Positions 43,010 through 54,912 of a DNA stretch of 64,000 nt are shown here, one piece after another. The stretch lies in assembly GCA_036172665.1 (NCBI GenBank), contig CM069870.1:64604212-64668211 (forward strand), written 5' to 3'. Position numbers and translations under genes: made by a program. The stretch is from Prosopocoilus inquinatus (taxonomy: Eukaryota > Arthropoda > Insecta > Coleoptera > Lucanidae). The first letter of the stretch is position 1. Every line of letters starts with the position of its first letter. The notes beneath the pieces were generated by a model, which saw only the letters and a program-made list of their open reading frames with translations, had not been told where the DNA came from and ran no database searches.

Positions 43010-43165
43010 CGGAAAGAGGTAAGGATTTTTTTTTATTGTTTGCAATGATTAAATTTCAAGCGGTATTGATTTGCTTACCGACTGTAGTGTGATTAATCTT
43101 CCCGTAACTCATTCCGTACCTGAAACGAGATAAGTCGTGTGCTTTTTTAAGCTTTTTGAGTCTAC
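43010..43165 (+). repeat. Dispersed repeat, copy 1 (second at 53360-53670)
   Basis: GAGGTAAG, TGCAATGATTAAATTTCAAG, CTTNCCGACWGTAGT and ACGAGATAAG...AAGCTTTTT occur in order in both places, with an extra 150 bp in the second copy. No coding content. Ends are uncertain. Confidence 0.5.
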
Positions 43166-43444
43166 GTAAAAACTAACTCAGCAGGACAAATGTTAATTGT
43201 CTTTTTTTTAAGCTTCTGTTCTGTATTACCCCTGTCACATGCCTCGCAGGACGTCCTTTCAATACACAGTTTTGCCCGCTAATTTGACGTTGTTTTTCGA
43301 GCTTGAACGAGAGTGCAACGGAAAGTTCCATACTAGAACTGCATTGTTAGCTTTATATATGCGGAACAGAAATGAAACATAGTGACTTGTATTCAGTTTT
43401 GTATTCATATTTCACTAAGTACGCGATTCTTAAGAAACACGACA

Positions 43445-43860
43445 TGGGATGACTTTCAAAATTGCTCTCTTCTGATGGACACATGCTACCAAGTGTGTCC
43501 TAGGATCCCGATAGTTTAACTACTATTATAGAGGAACTCCGACAGAATCTCCAAATGGCTCTATGTAGAGGGGGCAGAAGCGGTCAAGACTGGATAATCA
43601 CTATTGAAGAGATAATTGAAAAGACCAAACTGAAAAGAGTAAAAAGGCGTTCATAAACATATGAAAAAGACTACGCAAAAATAAAAATTAAAAAAATGTA
43701 TGGGATATCTTACGAAAATAAATTCGGACGGAGCAAAGATTATGCCAATACCAGAAACTAAATGTAAACTTAGACGGAGTTAGGATAGAACAACCATTTT
43801 GAACACTTAGAAAATAAGAAATAAACAAAATAATAGAAAATCTCCCTTACCATAAGGTTA
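43445..43860 (+). repeat. Dispersed repeat pair, copy 1 (second at 47470-47885)
   Basis: About 420 bp, roughly 88-90% identical to 47470-47885 by eye. It shares GTGTCCTAGGATCCCGAT, GGGGCAGAAGCGGTCAAGAC and AACTTAGACGGAGTTAGGAT. In the second copy the translation LDGVRIKQVEHFEYLE resembles the C-terminal part of a non-LTR reverse transcriptase. This copy lacks the VEHFEYL stretch. Confidence 0.65.
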
Positions 43861-46800
43861 TTATGTCAGAATGGCGTGTTACTTATGTTTGTGGAAATAA
43901 ACTAGCGATGGCGTCACGATTCTCACTGAAGCTTTGTCATCGACTAAAAAATTAAATGAAATTAAATATTTTATCCTTCGAACCTATAGGAAATTCAAAT
44001 TCTTATTACAATAGTTCCCAACGGATAACTTAATTAAAACTCTCTGTTTTTTTTGGAATAAATTGTACCTTTCCTAGATTTTTTGAGTAAAAAAAAATGT
44101 AATAACACCAGGAGGTGTTTCAATTTGTAATGGTAAAAGTACGCCTCATAATTGCCTCCTTCAACGCGAAATAAGGAAGAGAAAATAACCGGGAAGGATC
44201 CGTATTAAAAAATCTGCCCGACGATCTCGGCAAGTTAAGCCAAAATTATATAGAGATTAGGCCTGAAAAATGCCCTCCTTTAAAATCGCTTCGTCCCGGA
44301 TTTACACGTCCCTTTGTAAAGATTAGCGTCGGGCCCACGGAAAAGAAAAACGGACACAAACACCGCCGTTCGTCGCCAGTATTAAACAGATAAAAGTTGT
44401 TTAAACAGATTACTGCGGAGACCGACGCCGTACTTTAATGCGTCCCGGTGGACGTTTTGCTATGTAGGTCAGTCTGTCCTCATCTCCGGGCGCAAATTCG
44501 GTTAGGACTTCACCCCCTACCCCCCTCCCACCCTCCTTAAGATGCGACGAATTGATCATCTGCGTAATTCGGTTGCCCTAAGAAAACCAGAGCGGGATTA
44601 AACCTAATTTGCTGCGGAGACTGCAAAGAATCGCTAATTAATTGAGATTCGGAAGTGGGAATAAGCAAATTTAATTTCGGCTGTCGAGTGACGTTTCGCC
44701 ACCCTCCCCAATTATTCCGGACACGTGAATTTATATCTTAGAATCTCTCATCGACGGTTTAATTTTATTTTAATTGTTGGCGGGGAATAATTGAACAATT
44801 TTCTTCGTTTACAACTTAAAGGAAGAAACGTTAAAAGTATACGGTGCGGCCGTTATAAATTGTGGCGCCTTAAATTAAAAAGCAAAAAAAAAACGGGCGA
44901 CCAAATCTACTTCTGAAATTTTATGATCAATGAACGGACCGGAAAAAATTTCACGGCTTACTGCTGCAACGAAGCGGTGCAATATTATAAACAGAATGTG
45001 CACACAACTCAGTACGACTAGCGATAATGAACAATCGGCAAGATAAAGAAATAGTGCATTCGGGAGAACGACATGATTCACAAAAATATCGCGGCTGACT
45101 AGACGCTCGGACACAATGCGCCGTGTAAATGTGTGGTGCAGAAGCCATGCGTGCTTCTATTTAATTCAAATCAACTAAATTGTTGCTTATAAATATAAGA
45201 AACAGCTCTTATTATGTTCTGGAATTATAATCTGTATTTTTACCCTGACGATATTAGAATGATTAATTAAAGATCACGTATAAGCAACATTTAACGCTTC
45301 CGTTTGAACTCACGCGTCGAGTCGGGTTGCCACTGTCTCAAACTGGTTTTAGCTAGAAAACTTTTCCGAATCCGCTGACTGATTATGATATATACGCGAA
45401 GTTTCTAGGAGATCGATATTGACACACAAGTGGTCGATGAAAACTTAAATTGGATCGATGGACCTGTAGGGTTAGGTTGGGTTTCGATGAACCTTATCGA
45501 CTAGAAGTTTTGATTACAACGTCAGTGATATTGAAAATAAAAGTAAAATAAAAATAATTAAAATTCGATGCTCAAGAGATGACGTCTGCTAATGATTCTT
45601 ATTGGATTCCTTCTTATTGCCCCTTGATTTTATATTTACGACAGCTTTGAAAAAGAAGTTACTTTTACTGAGAATATTAAGAAGAAATGAAAAGTATGTT
45701 CAAAAATAGTACCAGTTACCGAATTCTGAGAAGATCGCAGTTTTAATTCGTCTGTAATTAACCAGTAATTAAGAGCGGTTGCCAGATCTTCTAAAGTAGA
45801 ATTGAATTTGCAGTTGGCATAGTTTAATTGGCTGAGTGTAGTGAACCTTGGCGCACATTCGGCCCACTTTAATATCCTCAAGACCCATCTGATTCTTCAC
45901 AGAGCTAGTTCTGGGACACTACCCTTCAGGAGTTTTCAGTTTATTTCATAAAAATGGTAGTACATTTCATGTAAGTTGCAATCCTGCGTCTTTGTTATTA
46001 CCTAAATAAAGTATAAAATTGATATTGCAAAATTATTCCTTAATTCCATAAAGGAAGCTGCTGTTATGTAAATATCTATTGCCTTCAATGAATTGTTTCA
46101 TTGAACTAATTCAATATATCTACCGATTTAATGTGTAATGCTATTGAAGTAATCAACGTGAAAGATGTCGCACAGTCTCAACAAAAACAACCATTTCCCT
46201 TTCGCGTTCACATTAAAATAAGGTAATTTCCATTGTCGTCTTCTGGTTTTGTGCAGCGACAATATCATTAAAACATCGGCGGTTCATCGACCCCCGGAAT
46301 AACAAAGACAGCGGACCGAAAAGCGGAAAAGCGTCGAGTCACTTCACCACTATTATAATTTTTTTTTTGCCGGAAGCAAAAACATAAATCAACTTTTATT
46401 TTACATTTCCGCTAGATTTGTTAGGAGCGATTTATTACATCTACTACCCACCTCTACGTTGCGGGGGCGCTTCAGGAACGTCCGACCGCTGAAATTGGCA
46501 CTTCTCAACAAATTGCAACAACACTATTTATACGAAGCAGAGACAATTTCCGTCGAACAATAACAATTCAAGTGGTTTATGGCGTCGTACGGGGCGGATC
46601 ATTTCGTCCTATTCCAAAAGGCGTTATGAAAACAGGCATTCGGAACGATTCAAGGATCGATACTTGAAGTGTTTCCAGCCAGCAAGTGATGAGGGTTTTA
46701 AATTTTGAAAACTGCGAAAATCGGGTTATGTCATGTTCTTTTTTTTTGTAATCTAAAAAAAAGGCGATGTTTTTATATTTATTTATATTGAAGAGATAAC
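43861..46800. other. Unassigned sequence
   Basis: No recognisable gene or repeat. GC-rich tracts at 44180-44760 look like unique non-coding DNA. Frames at 44875-45148, 45636-45881 and 46577-46834 have no known domain. Confidence 0.35.
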
Positions 46801-46802
46801 TT

Positions 46803-46945
46803 TCTTCGTCTTTGTATGAACAAATTCTAAACACGAAACTGAAAAATATTATAAGTAGTTAAACTACCGGGATCCTGGGACACACGATAACATGAGGCAT
46901 AACAAAGAATTGCAGTTTAATCAACTAAAAACACGTCCTCAATAT
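46803..46945 (+). repeat. Repeat arm, second copy
   Basis: Second copy of 42083-42212, about 93% identical by eye. Its inverted partner is at 47505-47570, which includes the palindromic stretch ACACATGTTATCATGTGTGT. Confidence 0.65.
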
Positions 46946-47469
46946 ACCTACATAATAGACGTGTTCGCTAGCAAAAATAAATCACGCAGTTATAATTGCA
47001 ACAAATGTAATATGTACTAATTTGCATTATCAAAGAGTTTCTCGACTTGCCAATACTAAACACTTAAAAATAAACACAGTTTCCTTCTAGGCACACCCTG
47101 TTGCTAATCCCCTGGAAAGACTTCCGCATGATGAAGGCTCACCCTGCATGGTATACACATTAAAAAAAGCGACCATGTCTGATAAAAACGCGTCATTGTC
47201 GTCCCTTTCTCATTTACAAGAACTAAACGGGTTATTCCGATTTTTCTTTTATTTTTCAACAATCATTTCTGGTAAATGTCATTGTCGACCTTCTTCAGCT
47301 GCAAGAACTAATTTGATTTTGGAAATTTTAATGACCGAAATAAGCGGAGTTAATAAGGCAATTTCGAAGCCAAAAATAATTTTTTTTCTTCCACGGCCAG
47401 CTCTGGTCATTGTCCACGCTCTGCGCATTTCTTAGAACTAAAGAAGTTACTTCTTCACCTTTAAACCAC
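46946..47469. other. Unassigned interior between repeat arms
   Basis: Open frame 47148-47435 has no recognised domain. No transposase motif. Confidence 0.35.
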
Positions 47470-48150
47470 AGGGGACGACTTTCAAAAATGCTCACTTCGG
47501 ATGGACACATGTTATCATGTGTGTCCTAGGATCCCGATGGTTTAACTACTATTATAGAGGAACTCTGACAGAATCTCAAAATGGGTCTATGTAGAAGGGG
47601 CAGAAGCGGTCAAGACTAGATAATCACTACTGAAGAAATAATTGAAAAAACCAAACTGAGAAGAGGAAAAGTTTCGTTCATAAACATACAAAAGAGACTA
47701 CGACAAAATAAAAATTAAAAAAAAGTATGGGATATGTTACGAAAATAAATCCGGATGAGGCAAAGATTATGCCAATGCCAGAAATTGAACGTAAACTTAG
47801 ACGGAGTTAGGATAAAACAAGTGGAACATTTTGAATACTTAGAAAATAAGAATTAAGCAAAATAATAGAAAATCTCCCTTACCATAAATAAAACCAAAAC
47901 AAAAAAAAACAAAAGTCTTAACATAGGGAACTTACATACTGATGAAAGAACAGAAAAGTAAGACGAAGAAGCAACAGAACTCAAGTATCTCAGACGAACC
48001 AGAACAAACGCACAAGACAGGATAAAATCAGAAATAAACAAATAAGAGGATACCTTGAAACAGCAGAGAATGAAGAACAAGAGACAAGTAAGAAGAATTT
48101 AGGAAGCGAAAACATTAATAAGGGGGAAAAGGAGAAGACCAAGAGAACCG
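47470..48150 (+). pseudogene. Fossil non-LTR reverse transcriptase C-terminal segment
   Basis: Two segments resemble the thumb region of LINE reverse transcriptases: LNVNLDGVRIKQVEHFEYLE (about 47788-47847) and EEATELKYLRRTRTNAQDRI (about 47967-48026), each with the (F/K)YL core that follows the catalytic palm. The YADD box and everything upstream are missing and stops are frequent. It is the second member of the repeat pair that begins at 43445. Identification is by pattern only. Confidence 0.4.
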
Positions 48151-49017
48151 TGGTAAAGAACATGAATGAAGCTAAGTTGATAGCAAGAGATAAAAAAAGA
48201 ACAGTCGGACAACGGCTAGAAAATACTTAATCCCGACACTACGTTTACTTGTATACGGGCAAAGCTCTCGAAAAGAGCACTCCTCCACTTCGGAGAATCC
48301 AGACCTGATCCAAACAGACAGGTACCGGTATACATGTAGGTGCTCTTCTAACGCAACGTTTAACATAATTACGATAGGGGTGTACTTTGTACAAGTGTCC
48401 ATCCCTGCCGTACATAATGGAATGTATTTTCGAAATAAATTAATAGTTACTTAAAATATTTAATTTTTCTATCTTTACAAATATGAGTTGTAATAGAATT
48501 TATTATCCTTACAAACTCGATATCATCCTCAGTAGTATCTTAGTTTGTATAATACAGCTCTGATGAACAAAATAAATGCCCGTATTTTCCCACCAACAAT
48601 CAGAAGCGTTAAAGCAAATAAATTCCCATAAAAAGCGACAGATCAAAGATCGACTAAACAAGCGAAAAACTAACTTACCCAAGCAATACAATCAAACAAG
48701 AGAATAACTAACTTACCAAAAGAATCCGAACAATTTACACAGGAATATGACCGGAAATCGGATCCATGGCCCAAAAATAAATTCGGAGTGTAAAGCTTCC
48801 AAGTGAAATCAACACTTCAATCAGAATCTTTCAAGGTTGAATACAACGGGTCCAATTTTTTTCCGGTCAGAGCAAAGTAGACGCAACCGTCTAGCGCCAA
48901 AGTTAAATTTATACGGTACGTGTTAACAACTACGCACCTAACAGGAAGGCACTTTAACAGGCAGCAAATTGGTACATAGTGTAGCCGATAATAAAATGTA
49001 ACAAGCAGAAATAATAT
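48151..49017. other. Unassigned sequence
   Basis: No feature recognised. Frames at 48172-48402 and 48817-49023 are without domains. Confidence 0.35.
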
Positions 49018-49832
49018 TGTCACGACGAGCGGTTTTCGTAAAAAGGTAATAAAAAGAAATTATTAAAGCATGGGCTTGCGAAATCGAGGGTAATTTCAAC
49101 AGTGTCGGAATTAAAAACTATAAGTGAGATAATTCGAAATAATATGGTTCATATTTTATAACAAAACATCGTAAGAATCGTGGTCAAGCGGTTACATCAA
49201 GTGTTCCATAGAACACATGGCATATACGAATAACGCAATGCGCGTATAAAAGTGCGGGTTAAAATTTGGACAGCAGTCGAGCACAGTTTGAGTCCTGTGG
49301 GCATTAGTGCCAGCCAACTTGAAAAAGGGAGAGTCGCTCAGGACCATCCCAACAACCAAGGACGCTGTTCGCGAGATCACCATCATCCTGAGGCCGATTG
49401 TAAGACGCCTCTCTGCCACCGCCCGTCAACCCCCAGCCAGAAGCTGCCAACTTGAACCCCGGTCAACCACAATCCCGGTGAGCCAAACCAGCTTGTCCAG
49501 CTGAAGCCACCACCGCACCCCTGCTGGTCGCATCAAGGACACGCCACTTCGTTCAGGACCATAAGATCGACTGTAGTCATCCGCCGCCCCTAGCATAAAC
49601 GTCACAACACATCACAGCTACAGCCCGGACGCAAAGTACGACGCCACCCGGCCAGGCCAACGCTAAACCGCAGCCGCCCGCATGGGCGACCAGGACCGCA
49701 ACCACCCATTTTAAACTTAATATTAATAAAAGGTATCAACTTTTGTAAAACCTTTGTGTTTTAAGCTCTACCCTCTGAAAACCCTACGCCAGCCCGGTAA
49801 GCGTGACATGGTTCTACCTTCTTACCGCGACA
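49018..49832 (+). mobile_element. Solo LTR with ATAT target duplication
   Basis: Begins TGTCACGACGAGCGG and ends CTTACCGCGACA. Flanked by ATAT at 49014-49017 and 49833-49836. It is homologous to 1064-1823 throughout and in the same orientation, with AATATTAATAAAAGGTATC near the 3' end as likely polyadenylation region. At 815 bp it has no internal retroelement sequence on either side, so it is a recombined solo LTR. The two copies differ at many positions and are old. Confidence 0.88.
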
Positions 49833-52800
49833 ATATTCCGAAAATTACTTGCACCCAAAAGATGCAATGCACATTACTCTGAAAAATGGAGGCTTCTATT
49901 AAACCCCGGTAATTCGTGCCGTGCGCAAAAATCAGATTAGCCTTGATCTTAGCGAATACGATCAAGGTGAAATTGTTCCTCCTTCCAAAAGAAACATTAA
50001 ATACTGGAGCATTCAATACAAGAGTTCAGTTGTTGGCGATAAAATCTCTAAATGAAAACGCTCCCCTTGTGTATACGTCAGAAAACATGTAAGTTAATTT
50101 GTTATTTATAGTAAATGTATTTTTATTGCACTTTGTTCTAAATGAATACAAACGTACCGTAACAGTACAATCGAACGCCAAAATAAGAAGTAAAGGTGTC
50201 AGCTCTGAGATTAAAGATGGACGAACGAATTTAAAGAAAATCTTTTTGCAAATATATAAAGGAACCCTTTAAAATGAAGCGTGCAAATTATTTAGCGATG
50301 TTTATGAAATGTACGGAACCTGGTTTCAGTACTTAGAGGAATAACGATTCAGGAAAATCGAAAATCGTCAACAAAAACGCTGTTATTACTTCACATTTTA
50401 GAGCTTTAAAGCTCAGGAACTTGATTTCTTCCTTCATTCTATAAATATATAAATGTGTATGAGTTCGAGGATCTCGCGTTTAAAATCCAAAAGAGATGGA
50501 AATTTCAAAAACCGCGAAATTCTTGTTGCCTCATTATTTTTTTGTAATCTTTTCTCCGCCTTTGAGATTCCCCAGAAAATAGCAATATGAATTTTTATAA
50601 ACGCACTTTGCATACCAAATGAAACGACTCGCGTAAAAGATCTCGCGAAACGCAATTTGTACACGAAAAAATCAAAAATAACTTTAATAAGGCCGAGCGG
50701 GTAATTTAAATTTTGCCTGCGAGGAGATGATACAAATGTAAAGTAGATGGTGGATTTCGCAGAGGAAAATAAAATGCGGGGTGCGCGCGCGCACGCGCCC
50801 TCTCTGAAAATTCAAACTTCTTCCATCGAAGAACTCGTCGGCAAATTAGAAGTGACTGGGATGAAATTTATACGACTCGGGGAGAGTGGTGTATTTCGTG
50901 TAAATAAAGTTGCGAATGTCGTCGATACTTTCCTTAGCTCTGAAGCCGAACTGAAAGCGATGTTTTCATATTTTCGGTAAACAACCCGGGGCTTACATAC
51001 ACCTAATAAACCGGCAGCTCGTCGAAGTTTTCTCATTAAATCTAGTTAATGAGGAAAGTTTTCTGTTCCGAAGAAATCATTATATTATTAAACTCATTTG
51101 CATTTTGTCGAATAATACGCAAGGGGTGCGTGGGCGCGACGACTTGATTATACTTTACTTACTTCCAAATTAGCTGATTTTACAAACTTTTAAAACAACT
51201 ACATCGTACGTGAACAACAGGGTTGATTGCGATTGAAAAGGTACGAATAATAAAGGAGAAGATAATAAAGGAATCTTTACTTTAATCACAATTTTATTTA
51301 TTTATCTAATAGTTTAGAGGTGGTCAGCCTATACGTATACTCGGCCTCTTTTAAATTTATTAATAACGGATCCACCCTCGATTATTGTCAACCAACCTAC
51401 ACTTTTAAAACTCCTTTTAATCAACGAGCAACTCTATGAATATGATTTTCTAAGTTTGAGCCAAAACTATGCTCCTAGAGGTTTTCGCACGAACGCCGAA
51501 GTAGGGCCGTTAGTTGTCTAGAGATTGTCAAATTCTCTCTCGTTGTCTCTTTTCTTATGGGACATTCCTCGGTGATTAACTTATTGAAAATATTGAAATT
51601 AAAAACGAAATAAACGAAAACGATAATTTTAACAAATGTATGGAAAAAACAAATACAAAAGATAGTTATTTTACAAAATATTGTGACGTAATTTAATCGA
51701 TATTTCAAATTGAAAGAAAAATGAACAAAAACGTCAAACATTTGCTAACGGCACTCAGTTATTTACGGAAGCAGGGGTTCGTGGGCTCAAAAATAAATTA
51801 TAAAATGAAAATATTTCAAGATACACAAAGTGACAACTTTGGCTATATGGAAACATTAATTTAATTAAAAACAGGGCACCACCCAAGGTCTTTGATAGGA
51901 AAAGAGTGTATGGAAGACTGGGAAATCATATCAGGAAAATATCAAAAAAATAAACAATTAAACAGCAACCGTAATAATAAGAAATTCAATGTAAATGTAA
52001 ATATATATGTATTGAAAAAAAAAATATAATAAATATATATGACTAGTAGTTGTGTTGAATCTCGTGGAGTAATTATTCTTAAAAATTTCAAGATTAAATA
52101 ATAGTAGATAGTTATATTTTACAATGATATTGTACTTCATGAAGGCTTCATTCAGTTCACATTTTGTGACACTAAATAGAATTAGAAGTAAATAAATGTT
52201 ACATTTGACCATAAATAATGTTAAATTGTAATTAAAAGGATGTAAATTGTTAGCTATGAAAATTAAATCGCAACCAAAACTTAAATGTTGAAACTGATTA
52301 ATAATATAGGTAAATAATATTTATATGAAATTGAAAGTTAATATTAATAGTTATAATATAATAATTAATAATGAACTTAAGTAAATTTAATGAAGTTGAA
52401 TGAAATTTGAATAACTTGAGAAAACCTGCGACACGGCGTCCGAAGATCCGACGTGTTTGGCGGTGAAGATGTTGAACCAACGGCCTAGGGATCCTGGCCC
52501 AACCAAAAAAATAGCGGTAGCGCTGCTCACCGGTACTGACTTGAAGAAAACTGGGTGGTATGGAAATATTGGTAAATTCAAAGGGCGGTCATACGGCCCA
52601 TCCGCATTAAGTCTCAGAAGAAAAAAAAGGGAGGAAGATTCTAAATTAGAATCGTTTCACGATTAAATAATTTGCCCATTATGAAATTATTACTTTGTGC
52701 CAAAAGAAAATTATAAGGCTCCTCCAAAAAACCCTAGAACAAATATCTAGTATAAGGGGCACGTTCTTCTCGTGAAATGCGGATCGCGAACACAAAGAAA

Positions 52801-53359
52801 CATCGGTAGCACGGGAAAAATACAAAATAACCTGGAATAACAAACTCACCTTGCTTTTAAGGGTGTAAACCAAAATTTAGGATGCCACTGGAGGGTAGAT
52901 GGTTTTCAAGATACACAAAATTTCAACCGTAAAATTCATATGGCGAAATGGGTTCTCTCAAGCACCTCAAGCGAATAGCTCACCCAGATCCGGTCCTGCG
53001 ATCAACGGATGCGCTCGAAAATTTGGCAATACCTCGGGAAACTTCAAATGCGATGCAATCGCGATCCAAATAAGAGCCAACAGATAATCCAAAAGAGGAA
53101 ATAATATTTAGGAAATTTAAAAGAAAAGAAAATCAAATTTAAAATATTAATTATTGATAAGAGAGATTTGAATATTTGAAAACAATACAGTTAACGACTG
53201 GATGAATTTAGGCTACCCATAACTAGATGGCGGCAAGGTACCAATTCCCTCAACAATTAATTCAATTAAATTTCCAAATTAAGAGAATTGTCAAAACAAT
53301 TGTCACAATATAACTCTACAATTTCGGAAACTCTAACATAAGAAAAATAATAATATAAT
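49833..53359. other. Unassigned sequence with an array-unit relative at 51430-51600
   Basis: At 51430-51600 a diverged relative of the 41.1-42.6 kb array unit is recognisable (AAACTATGCTCCTAGAGGTT, GGGCCGTTAG, TCTCTCGTTGTCTC, TTATTGAAAATATTGAAA). The rest is AT-rich. The plus frame at 50747-50980 has protein-like composition but no known motif. The frames around 52380-53090 are not recognised. Confidence 0.35.
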
Positions 53360-53670
53360 TGGAGAGAGGCAAGTATTTTCCTACCGTCTGCAGTGATTAG
53401 ATTTCAAGATGTCTTAATTCGCTTTCCGACAGTAGTTTGTAAATTTCTCTTCTCGTATCCTCTTGTCAACGAAACAGAATGATTTGATAAATGTAATTAA
53501 AAGAAGAAAAAATATGGTGTATTTTGGAATCGATTTAAATAGAAACACTTCACACCGTGAAAAGAGATTGCTTTTCTCAGCGAGTATCGAACTTGGAGAA
53601 AAAATTACAAGAAAGAAACACAAGTAACGAGATAAGAAACAAGCTTTTGTGAGCTTTTTAAAATCCACGA
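53360..53670 (+). repeat. Dispersed repeat, copy 2
   Basis: Counterpart of 43010-43165 (GAGGCAAG, TGCAGTGATTAGATTTCAAG, CTTTCCGACAGTAGT, ACGAGATAAGAAACAAGC). Confidence 0.5.
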
Positions 53671-54769
53671 ACAAATTGAAGACCAGCTGAAATTTTAAAG
53701 GTTTATATGGACTCCGGTGGTACATTATTTCCCGCGATTAAATCGGAGCATCTGTTCAGCACACTTTTCCTCACTAGACGGCGCGGCGATTCAGTTTGGC
53801 TCAAGGTTGGTAGAGCTGGATTGTGTATCAGAAGGTTACCATAATCAGCGGAGGGGCAGAGGGTGCGTATCTCGTTACGTCACGTCACGTGATAAATTCC
53901 ATTGGGCATATTAACGAGATTTTTGCGTTATTTGATCAACAGGACCATAGAATTGATTCCATTTTTAGTTAGTTAGATTAAGCTTTAGGAAACAGATTAA
54001 AACTAACTCTATTTACTTCAAGGCGACAGAAGTTTCGTATGACGTCACGAGTTACTTTTGCGGGCAGGAAATTTCAAACTGTATATTAAACGGGAACGAG
54101 GCAACCTGCTAGATGCAATATTAGTTTTACTAGCCTTGAGTTTGGCGCCGTTTTTCAAATATTTATGTAGCTGCGCCTCAAGGTAAAGCATCGTATGCAA
54201 TAAACAGGGACACGTATTGCTGCTCCTATTTCACAACTACATGACATCTCGCAAGTGAGGTGTCATGTTTCAATGACGTGTTTATGTTTATGTTCGCAAA
54301 AATATGCCGGCGACGCAAGTCTAATGAAAGCTTTGCCATCGGTCTGCCCAGAGATTAATTCAAATATTTTCTTTCTTCATACCGAAGTTATTGAAAATAC
54401 AAATCTTTTTAGTTAACCTGCGCAAAGTTCTAGTCACCATTTACGGGTTTTTGGATTGAAGCCAAAAAACGTTTCTCAAACCCGATTTTCACGAGGTGTT
54501 GGACCTACGTCACTGTTACTTTCGGACTTTTCAAAATTACTTAATTTCTTGTTTCGCGTTTAAATCGCGTTGGGGCCAATTGCTACGGCTACGCACACAC
54601 TCAAAATTCAAAAATGTTGTAAAATATTTCAAAAACATAAATCGGTACGTACTAGGGAAATTTCCTTAGTCTCACACAAATATCTGATAGTTTAAAATTA
54701 TGAAAGTTTAATTTAAAATTTTCAATTATCCTAAAAGCAAGCAAAGAATAACGATTAAAATTTGAATTA
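53671..54769. other. Unassigned sequence
   Basis: Nothing recognised. Confidence 0.35.
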
Positions 54770-54912
54770 ATTCTCAAACTGTTCGGTGAAAATCTGCCAC
54801 TGCATCTTTTTCGAAAACTATTAACTTTTTGTTAATGACATGTGAATTTAATCGTTGACATTTCTGTTGTATTACACCTTTAAATATTTGCACACAGTAA
54901 AAGAACACCCAG
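54770..54912 (-). repeat. Dispersed repeat, copy 2 (inverted relative to 27112-27250)
   Basis: On the minus strand: GGTGTTCTTTTACTGTGTGC, AATATTTAAA, CAACGATTAAATTCA, TAATAGTTTTCGAAAAAGAT, GCAGTGGCAGATTTTCACCG and AGTTTGAGAA. It aligns in order with 27112-27250 at roughly 75% identity. Confidence 0.6.

Noticed and set aside
50747..50980. Plus-strand 77-codon frame with protein-like composition
   Set aside because: A long overlapping frame exists on the other strand, no motif is recognised and no splice context supports it.
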